Positions 53,401 to 61,322 of a stretch of DNA of 64,000 nt are shown here, one piece after another. The notes below the pieces were generated by a model, which did no database searches, was not told the DNA's origin, and saw only the letters and a list, made by a program, of their open reading frames with translations. Position numbers and translations under genes: made by a program. The DNA is from Symbiodinium sp. CCMP2592 (Eukaryota > Sar > Dinophyceae > Suessiales > Symbiodiniaceae), in the NCBI GenBank assembly GCA_905221615.1, contig CAJNDT010002902.1:620001-684000 (forward strand), in the 5' to 3' direction. Each line of letters opens with the position of its first letter. Position 1 is the first letter of the stretch.

Positions 53401-56400
53401 AGAAGAGCATGTGCAAACGCGGCCATGTCTTCTTGCTGCTCGAAAATCTCTTTGAACTCCAGAGACAAGTCAAGAGCTTCGTCTTTGTGGCCTCTGTGGT
53501 AGTTGGCTTCCACCAATATGTGCATGGCTTCGACTTTGTCCTCCGAAATTTTCGGAGTCGCAGATAGTTTTTTTAACATTGCAAAGGCATCCTGCGCCAC
53601 GGCGATGCCTTTATCCAGCTGACCCATTCTCAAGCGAGCACGGCCGACGACAAGCATCAGCGAGGCCTGCGCTGCGACATCCCCAAGCTCTTTGCACACG
53701 GTGATACCCCGCTTGGCAGCCGTCAAGGCTTCCTCAACCCGGTTCGCCTTCACGTAAAGCTCCACGAGCATACGGACGGCATCGACCTGCGCTCGCTTGT
53801 TGTTCTGCTCCCGGAAGCGGCGTAAGGCTTCGGCAGCCACGAGACGTGCTTTGCGCAAGTCACTCCGGGCTACATGAGCATCAAAGACTCTTCGCAGTGC
53901 CTCGCAAGGAAGCACAGGTCGGAGTCAGACGTGTCTCATGAACATGAGAGTACAGCATCAAGGCCAGCCTTGACCTCCTGAGAAGATTGCAGCATTTGGT
54001 AAATTTCCAGGGCGTCTTCTGCATCGGAAAGAGCTCGGGCATGGTCTCCAAGCTTGATGTTCCACTCCGACATTCTCCTCACGGGAGTGCACTTCGGCTA
54101 TCAGGCAAGTCACTCCTCGGATTTCTACTCTTCACTGTGCAAAAGCAAGTAGTGAGCGATGAGATCAGCCGTTGCCGAGCGGCATGAGCACACGAGCTTC
54201 CATGCGCTTATCCTTTGAAGCAGGAGAGCGAGGAACGACTTGTCGGAGGGTCATGGAGCGTCCAAGTGCACGCCAAGTCTCTCGCAACTCTAAGTACAAG
54301 TCCATCGCTTCATCTGCTGCATCTAGTGCATCATCGGGCGATGACACAATGCCACGAGCCTCTGCCATCGCAAAGAGGCACTCAGCCTGCCGGGCATCCC
54401 CGGGACGATGTGCAAGATGGGTTAGCGCCTTTGGTTTTGCACGGCCACGTAGCTTGCACGATACGATGGGTTGAGTGAAGCAGTACGGGCCGCTAACGAA
54501 GTTTAGGCGTGACGTCGCTTCTGTACAGTTGCCTCGATACGCTTGTCGTCAAACTCCTGGCATATGTCCCGCCTCAGCCATCTACCCAAAGCCCTCCTCT
54601 GCGACTGATGTCGCAGATGGGGTGCTGGAGAACTCATAGCGGGTCTCTACGGAGGACAACCAAGAAAGTCATCCGATGCAGCTGAATGGAAGGCAAAAGC
54701 CGTATCCACGACGTTAATCCACTAAACCGAGTCATCCGATGCCACAAAGTGAAAGCAAAAACCGTATACCCGATTTTAACCTACATAACCATAGAATCGC
54801 GTCTGATGAAGGATGGGACGTGGAAGCAGACATGAACACTCATGCGAACGTGCAAACATACAACACAGCCCGTCTCGCTCAGGATCTAAGTTTAAGTTCT
54901 TTTTAGCCCCGGAGCGGCTTTGTACAAGGGAGCTCTGGTATAACGACAGCTCATCCTTTGGGAGTTTGTGTTTGCATGTTTGGATCAAATTCTGGCCACA
55001 ACTCTCAATGAAGCTATATCGGGAGCTTATGGGAGCCTCAAGGTCCCGGCATGGACTCTTCGTCTTTCGTCTGAGAGCCCTTTTTTGGCTCAGCTCCGCG
55101 GGCCGAGACCACACAAAAAAAACACTCATTGCGGCACGGCGCGTGGCCAATTCTCGAGCTATGCCTGTATTCCTACGTACATGTTTTATCGAAAGGAAGA
55201 CTCGAGCTCTGCAAGTTAGCTTGAACTGTAGAGACACCTCCGCGAATAGTACTTCAACACTCCAAGGCATATCAAACCCCAAAACCAGCTTCTGGCTCAA
55301 GCAGATCCGACATCTTCTGCTCGCTTGCTCTGCCCACCGATGTGCGTCAAAGGCGCGCTTCGGTGGCATTCTTTAAAGCGGTCTCAACAGCGCCTAGATC
55401 CGAGTCCTTCTCCAGGTTGATCCCGGCCAAGGTGAGCAATGCTTTTGCCTGGGTGAAGGGCAAAGCGGCACAGGAGAGTGCCAGCATGCAGTGGTTTTCG
55501 GCGACGTCCTTAGGGTGGGCAAGTCACTTCCCACTCTTTGGCTCCTTGGTTCCTGAAAATGGACCTCGCTTCCTTGACGGAGCCGATGGCCTCTGCCTGA
55601 ACGGCTCTCAAGAACATCTGGAACAAGTCTCAGCCCTGGGAGTGCCCTGGGTTGCCGAGATTAAAGCTTCAGCGCAAGCTTGAATCTGTGGCGTTTCGGA
55701 CAAAGGTCGGCCATGCGCTGCAGCCACCAAATGCATGCCGACCCTCGAGCAGTTCCCTGCATTTTCTGAAATCAATGCAGCCGCTATCCACCCACCACAT
55801 GGCAAATTCAGAGCCCAGCCGGCCCCCAACCCACCATTAGCGAAAATCAGTAAGACTCCGTCACTGATTCTCTTGCCGACCTTTTGTTCGGAGTGGCGTG
55901 CTGAAAGCCGATTGGTCTGAGCAAGTGCTCGCGCCGTTTCTGAAGGTGCCGAGAAGTAGGCGTAGGCAGTGGGTACAGTCGAGCTTGTATGGAAAACAAG
56001 AAGGCAACAAAAACCTGGCCACTGAAGCATGAGATATGACCTGATTCGATGTGCCTTCGCCTTGCCTTCCTTGGCGGAGTTGGCTTCTCCGAAGGAAGTT
56101 AGCATCTTGGCTTCGCCAATCTTATCCCCGACCTGATCGGGCAAAGAAGATGATCGAGAGGACACAAGCAAGGCAGCAACGTCCCCATCGCTCCTCTTTG
56201 AATCGTGCCAGCTCATCGTTAGCCAACTCTTGCGCGGCAGCATTTTCGCCGTTGCCGACCAGGGCCTTCACGACCTCACCGGCTCAGATAGCCCGGGCGG
56301 ATGCCGGCAACGTCGCTGTGTCTCTGAGAGCTGGGCGAGCCGGGCTGCATCCACCGCCCCAGCGCTGTCCGCAGCTCTGAAGGCCTTCAAAGCTGCTCGC

Positions 56401-59340
56401 GCCTTCTCCGCCGCTTCAGCCTCGGGCGTCATCACCAAGGTGCTGCGACCAGAAAGCGTCTGCTGTGTTCACAGAACTCAAAAAAACACATTGCTCGGAT
56501 CTCCAAAGTGTCAAACTGTTCTTGGCCAAGGAGGTCCTCTGCTTCCACAAAGAGCTCGCATGCCTCTTTGGAAGATCCGGTAGCCAACCCTTGATACTTC
56601 TCAGAGAGGAAGTCTCCTCGGCCCAGGCATTTCATGGCATGGGCTCCTCTGCGCTACCCGCAAAAGAGCACTCGAGTGAGGCGGAGGCCTCCGCCTCGGC
56701 AGATCTGCAAGGGCATCGTTAGCCACCATGCGCAGCTTAGACAATAACCGCAAGGCAAGTCGTCCCAACTTGCTGATGGGGCCCTTGAGCCTGGAAAAGC
56801 CATCGGGTCATGATCTCGCGTGACCCGCGTGGAGCATCACCCCGTGGTACCACAACCGCTGGTACCGCTGCCACCAGACAATGCATCTACGGTCTGCGAA
56901 AGTCTGCGAGTGTTTAGCCCACACAGAACCCAAGTTTCCCTCCTTCGAAGGCAGATGGACATCTGCCAGCTCGCCGATCTGCTCGAAAACCTCCCCGGGA
57001 CGGGAGCAGAGAGGCCGGGGCCGCTGCTAAGCTCTGGCAGCCGGCGCCTTTCGAAGGTGCTTCCTTTCAAGCCCAACACTTCCAAACAAGCCCCACACAG
57101 CATGCAAAGCTCAGAGCACGCGGAGCTCAGTGCTCCCTCTTGTCTCCAAGCGTCTCTCTGGCGTCGAAGGACAGGTTGCGGACGATTAGTCGCCCCGCCT
57201 GCAGCAAAGCAGGCTTCAGATCCTTGTAGGAAAAACTACACGGCAAAAGCTGCAGAGGCCTTGCTGCTCTGACGACTGAGTTCTAGAGCTCGCAGTGAAG
57301 CCGTGATGGTGTGTCCTGCCACACCCGGCACGAGTTTACTACTGCAAAGCAGCCTCACAGACGCTTAGAATGTGCCAGGTTGGCCATTCATGTCGGCCCC
57401 GCTGAGGCTCTCAAGCCTTAGCATGGCATTCAACCGCTGTGCCAGGCCCTGGCGTGAATGAGAGCTGCGGTGTCCAGCATTGAAACACACGGACTATGAG
57501 TTTTGCACATCGCCTCAAGGCAGCAAGCTGACCCAGGCTATTTAAGCTATTTTTCCGACAGTGCCTTTCTGGATATTGCCGCTCAAGTTTGCATGCAGCA
57601 TCTTACAATGATGACACACCCCAGGACCATCACACAATAAGATACATGCAGACATGCCACGATTGCCCTGCTATCTAGTTGAGTCAGGAAGTGACTGAAT
57701 CAGACGCCTGTCCTGCGAGAGCAATGAAGCAATCAAGCATCTCTCATCTCTCCGTCAGCAAGAGGTCTGAGAGGGAGGAGAATCACAGACCCGAGTAGAA
57801 AGAGAGTAGTGAGTAGTGAAAACTGGTGCACAGAACGACGAGGAATGAATTCCTTGTGCCTTTGTCAAGGCTGTCTCTGCTTTGGAGATGCCCTGAACCA
57901 TTGAAGAGTCCTCGTTTGTGGCTTCTGATCTACTAGATTACTAGAGCTTAAAGAAACCTAGAGTCAAGATTCGCCGATGACAGCTCAGTGCAAGGCGCTC
58001 GTCTCGCATTCTGATCCTTCCCGAACCGAGCAACAACAAAACAAGAATCGAGCAATCCAAGTCTTCTGCTTAGTAAAGCTTTTTCCGAAAGCAGAACTCT
58101 GCAGACAAAGAAAATCCACTGTTGTTAATGCGCTCGGCTTCGCAAAGCTATAAGAAAGCAGCTTCATTGAAGACCCTTGAAGTAGGCTTCCTGATTAAAC
58201 TCGCTGTCCTTTCGAAAAGAAACGGTAAAGTCGCCGGTGCCCACGACCCGGCGAACGGCCTGGGGCAGCAGGAAACACGGCGCATAAATGCAGCCTGCGG
58301 CACCACACCTCGATCCCACATCCACCAGGGAGTCTCTCCTGGAATGGAGGGCCACTGAGAGAAACAGACAGAATTGCCACCACGTTCCTCAATCCACTGG
58401 CGAAGCTTTTCCTTTGTCATTGCTGGCCTTGGATCATGCAATGCTGTCACAACTGCGCTACTTTTAGCGCTCCATCTGAGGCGGTCGCGGCACGCCACCT
58501 AGCTGAATGCTGCGCAAATGTACGAGTCCTTTCGCTTCCTCGCGCTTTGCAGAAACTAAGGCTTAGCGATGCACGACGGCAAGCGTCCTGGTCCATCTCC
58601 GAAGTAGTAGCCTGCTTGCCTTTGGCAGACGCACCCCTTGGGACGAGGCAGACAACATGAGTGTTTTCGTAGCACTTGCGGGATTGGCGCACCGTTTCGG
58701 CTTCCCGGCTTGGACCTTTAAGCTGGAGCCGTTGAAATCGGTTCCGTTGAGCTCCTGCACTTTGAAGTGCACTGAAAGAAAGAATCCTGACATCTCCGGC
58801 ACAGCTCCGACCCCACCCTTCCCGTCCGGTCCTGCAGGCATCTGCGAGCATCCTCGCAGAGATTGCTTGGTGGTCTCCTAGGTGGCCTGGCCTCAGCCTC
58901 CCCCCCCGCTCTCTGCTCTCTTCGTCCTCCTCCCTCTGGAACTTCGCGATGCCATAATCCTCAAGGGCATCTACAAAACTACAAGCCATGTAGAAAAAGA
59001 CTGTGGGTCGCGGAAAAAACTCTGATGGACAAACTCCGACACGATTTAACTATGCATGGCGCAGGCGTTTCTCCATCAACGTTCTGTTGGCCGCTTGGTT
59101 CCGAACGTCACGAATGACGAAGCATGTGACGACAGCTCCCACTCGCGCCTCACAGTGAAACCAGAGCGGCTCGACCGCGAAGCGGCACACTGAGCTTGAA
59201 AGCCTCTAGGAAGACTCGGAGATCTTTGTCCTCGACTGCAGCTTGTCGTGCTGTTTATCTGCAAACCGCCACAACTTGCCCGGTCCGTCGTGCCCTCTGG
59301 TAGCCCGCGGATAAACACGCTTGAAGCATCACCTTGAGAA
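44010..59340 (-). CDS. RBM28/Nop4-like protein with four RRMs, intron-rich gene
   Basis: Exon pieces on the minus strand, in order, give the architecture RRM1 (59.3-58.7 kb), RRM2 (57.2-51.5), acidic linker (50.74-50.65), RRM3 (50.5-50.1, end near 45.1) and RRM4 (44.4-44.0). This is the domain order of RBM28/Nop4, a nucleolar factor for large-subunit ribosome assembly, including the Asp/Glu linker before RRM3 and the KGRRLVLKPAV end of RRM3 that resembles DGRQLKVDLAV of human RBM28. Introns are numerous and some very long; one inside RRM2 contains a whole other gene. Start, stop and several exons are not resolved. The alternative is two RRM genes or a broken duplicate. Confidence 0.55.
45090..45495 (-). 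CDS. RBM28-like gene: probable end of RRM3
   Basis: The minus strand at about 45490-45410 reads NENEAQAAQAALAAEEEAER then KLKERSGGG, a charged helix. At about 45135-45080 it reads TRERVKGRRLVLKPAVKPQE, the last strand of an RRM. The 45.2-45.4 kb part between them is GC-rich and of uncertain status. Assignment rests on resemblance to the RRM3 end of RBM28. Confidence 0.4.
45496..50124. other. Unassigned; probably intron of the RBM28-like gene
   Basis: Read on both strands. Only weak candidate exons are seen, such as SQKRSARPKEPQPKVLEATR (minus, about 48140-48080), a basic linker-like stretch. No second gene could be recognised. Confidence 0.4.
50125..50741 (-). CDS. RBM28-like gene: acidic linker and RRM3 exons
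   Basis: About 50741-50652 reads EDDDEDEEEEEDGEDDEDAG then SKPKKDKPKA. About 50506-50443 reads SRLSIFVRNVPFDAEEGDLK (RNP2). About 50375-50353 reads VFRRFGR before a GTGAGC donor. Next come IKMVADKTG and, after a 73-base intron (50252-50180) with GC...AG ends, QNAHRGSAFIKFAEAA (RNP1). Splicing across that intron keeps the frame exactly, giving ADKTG-QNAHRG, which strongly supports these exons. Confidence 0.7.
51485..51553 (-). CDS. RBM28-like gene: second half of RRM2
   Basis: After a CTGCAG acceptor the minus strand reads TLEDGKMGAHRGFAFVQY then AEAG: an RNP1 (HRGFAFVQY) preceded by DGKM, as in RRM2 of RBM28. Its N-terminal half is not adjacent but at 57.2-56.9 kb, on the far side of the TPR-carrier gene. 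Confidence 0.6.
51756..52350 (-). CDS. Carrier-domain exons of the TPR-carrier gene
   Basis: Exon 1 (about 52350-52262) ends VITNK followed by a GC donor. Exon 2 (about 52152-52073) starts VKEIALRITG; joining AAG to GTG keeps the frame. It holds ADTPLMEAGLTSNSVV, the motif around the phosphopantetheine-bearing Ser. Exon 3 (about 51888-51756) reads EEISQALPGVQLPVTL and VFDYPSVSAMTELIM, the helix III-IV end of a type I PKS carrier, then stops. The junction of exons 2 and 3 is ambiguous because GC is repeated at both borders. Confidence 0.7.
51756..56600 (-). CDS. TPR-repeat protein ending in an acyl/peptidyl carrier domain (intron-split)
   Basis: Exons on the minus strand encode a run of TPR-like helices: SSKEACELFVEAEDLLGQEQ (56.57), EKARAAFKAFRAADSAGAVD (56.4), GDKIGEAKMLTSFGEANSAK (56.13), EAIGSVKEARSIFRNQGAKE (55.6), GDARQAECLFAMAEARG and DDALDAADEAMDLYLELRE (54.4-54.25), KLGDHARALSDAEDALEIYQ (54.05), and a long exon (53915 to about 52610) with many more. 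Three small exons then form a carrier domain: LDVKAGLSLDVITNK | VKEIALRITGADDGEIEAD and TPLMEAGLTSNSVV | EEISQALPG and LPVTLVFDYPSVSAM, with the expected phosphopantetheine Ser in GLTSNS. The stop is the TGA at 51756. TPR scaffold plus carrier suggests handling of polyketide or fatty-acyl intermediates; the start is unresolved. Confidence 0.65.
52494..53915 (-). CDS. Largest TPR exon of the TPR-carrier gene
   Basis: About 430 residues of tandem TPR-type helix pairs, for example KANRVEEALTAAKRGITVCK, GDVAAQASLMLVVGRARLR, KKGNVEQAASYNTKAQSIF and REAAEAADEALALYRHVQDD. These pack as a superhelical protein-binding scaffold. The exon probably begins at a splice site near 53915 and ends near WLQQQ (about 52608), where the frame turns into unlikely sequence. 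Confidence 0.8.
   Translation of the reverse strand: MLPCEALRRVFDAHVARSDLRKARLVAAEALRRFREQNNKRAQVDAVRMLVELYVKANRVEEALTAAKRGITVCKELGDVAAQASLMLVVGRARLRMGQLDKGIAVAQDAFAMLKKLSATPKISEDKVEAMHILVEANYHRGHKDEALDLSLEFKEIFEQQEDMAAFAHALLISATLEFKKGNVEQAASYNTKAQSIFNDEGLMPGEADSMKMQAEIAWKKNEFKSAIRFAEKGRALYRELGKTEGEIACMYMISENAVRLSVKEGAKIFGDEPIPRQARDALEKGIKLAEAGIKLAKNAALSTAPELMGSLLCARAQGLTLKARFEEALACADEAVLIYRDLLCYQLEANALMLSCDNLRALQQIREAAEAADEALALYRHVQDDAGENLALEVIATFQEYMQQQAPQFVPPPPTQAGAAPGQIPVWLQQQGTTAITHPLPLVACSGLFRLLLHWGCVEILASGSNASIVRL
56941..57198 (-). CDS. RBM28-like gene: first half of RRM2
   Basis: After a CTGCAG acceptor, about 57198-57139 reads AGRLIVRNLSFDARETLGDK (RNP2 LIVRNL). After an intron, about 56993-56942 reads EVFEQIGELADVHLPSKEG. 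These match the beta1-alpha1-beta2 part of RBM28 RRM2 (RLIIRNLSF ... VFAQFG ... VNIPRK). No RNP1 follows within the next kilobase; the fitting one is at 51.5 kb. Confidence 0.65.
57199..58689. other. Unassigned; probably intronic
   Basis: Between RRM1 and RRM2 pieces. One candidate exon on the minus strand at about 58420-58380 reads AMTKEKLRQWIEERGG. Otherwise nothing is recognised. Confidence 0.4.
58690..59340 (-). CDS. RBM28-like gene: RRM1 exons
   Basis: About 59335-59285 reads DASSVFIRGLPEGTTDR, an RNP2 (VFIRGL). About 59140-59105 reads GAVVTCFVIRD, fitting beta2 of RRM1 (KQCFVVTE in RBM28). After a GTGCAG acceptor, about 58757-58690 reads ELNGTDFNGSSLKVQAGKPK, the last strand of an RRM with a basic tail. 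The RNP1 exon was not identified with certainty. Confidence 0.5.
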
Positions 59341-61322
59341 GCAACGAAAAAAGCTGTGTTAAAGGAGTGCGCTGTGAGCCCGAGGTCCGTGAGGTCTGAG
59401 GGCCGGTCTTTCTCGTGTTGTCGCCTTCTTGCCCTCAGCCTTGCCGCGATTTCAGTCGAGGCACGTGCTGTGCGAAGGACTCCCTGCCTTAGCATCGGCC
59501 TCCTTGGTCTCCTTGGGCTTCCTGGTTCTCACCGATTTTGAGCGAACCGAGGCTCCGAAAAACTTTCGGCCAGGCCTCCGTCCAGACTTCACCGGCCTTG
59601 TCCGACTCCCGCTCATGCGCGGCTTCGCGCGGCCATCTCATGCCATATCTTGTCGGACAACCGGAAAGGTGGCCGTGAACAGCCGCCGATGTCTTCAACC
59701 CGCACTGTAGGAGTAGAGACTTGCTCTGTTTTGGTCAGTGCCCGTCGAGCTCCTCTCTAGAAACATTCTAATCATTCTGTTACGTGCTGCACGCCATTGA
59801 TTCATTCTGGCTTTGTAGCGATATATCTTCCATCCCGTTCTCCCGATCTTGTCAGAGCTTCAATTGAAACTGTCCCGTGTCTGCGCCGGGTCGGGCACAC
59901 TAGCAAATATTTACTTACCCACACCCCCGCAAGTGGACAATCGTTAAAGTCTGGCAGTGCCAGCTGCGGAAGTACGATGTAAAAACTATGTGGCATGTCA
60001 CGTGTCTTCACAAGAGCACTAGATTCAGTCTATGTCCTGTCCACGGCAGTCGCGCAGAACTACTTCGTGAGCGACTGCTTCCTGACATCCGTCTGCAAAG
60101 GCATCTGACCATTTGCGCCGTCCAGCACGTGCACCTGCATCTCCTCGTTCTATGCCAGCGACCTAGGAACAGCAAGCTACACCGACAAGGGCCACTCCAT
60201 CTCGCATCTCTCAGCTTGTGGCCGCGCGCGGGCTCGCAGGATGTTCGCCAGGTCTCCTGAGCCAAGCGCAGCCACTGCGAACGCACGTGCAGCACTGCTG
60301 CAGAAGGATAGCATGAACCACAACCGAGCCCAGCTCTCATGCTGGCTTCATGGATTTTCGGAGCAAGCGCAGACGCTATGGTGTCCACCTGCCCAGTCGC
60401 AACTTGGCAGCATGAGAACTCTTGGCGAAGGTCAACTGAGCCGCCAACCAAAACTCCACGTTGTTGGTCCAGTCGTGCAGGTGTTCGTGCAGTGATTGCC
60501 GGGTGCTTGGGTGAAAGCTCTCCGGCTTGGATTCTCAGCAGTGAAGCTTGTCCGGTACTATCTGACAGGCTCGTGCTCCTCTACCTTTGAGAAGCCAATG
60601 CCCATGCCGACGCTGAAAGCTCGTCTGCAGTCAGCTGTCGCTCAGACAGGCAAGTTGCGGCTGCCCGATGTGCTCGGGAGGCGGGCTCGGAGAAGACCCA
60701 CTGAACATCTCAGAGGCATCTCCGCATGGCTTCTGTTTCTGCCCAAAGTTGACTCCCAGCCCCAGCGCCAGCTATGGGCCTTGAACAGATAACTGCAAAC
60801 CGCAAACGACACGGCATGGCATAGCATGGCATGGCATTTCATGGTATGGAGTACAGTATCATGGACTTGGATCTGCTTTGCAGCTTTTGCCTTAACAGCC
60901 TTAACACACCCACTTGTTTCGCTCAACGATGTGCCCTGCAGGCGTTACACCTGCATCCTCGGGGGTCTGATTGGTGAGCACACCCAGTGAGACATTGGGT
61001 GCCTGACTTGCCGACCCATGCCTACGCGTGACTTGGCTGGATATCTGGAAAGATGCTTTCCTCACATGAGGAGGTAAGTCTACCGCGATCTGGCCATTAC
61101 TCAACGATATTCTGACAGGAAAGAACAGTACTGATGCAAAGTTGCAACTTTCCACGTGGCACTTTGGGGGAAAAACCACAGTAAGAATGAGATTGCTGCC
61201 TTTAAGCAGGACCTCCTGAACCTACTGTCGAAGCAGTCCAGAAAATCAGAGAAGCTCGGGCCTGCAAATCGCAATGCATTTGCCACTCAACATCGCGCAC
61301 CAGCTAGACCGCTTGGTTGATG
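59341..61322. other. No gene called
   Basis: Both strands were read. Candidate minus-strand exon text includes RKPKETKEADAKAGSPSHS (about 59525-59470) and AGRRKWSDAFADGCQEAV (about 60115-60060), neither assignable. Short GGCAT/ATGGC repeats lie at 60815-60845. Confidence 0.4.
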
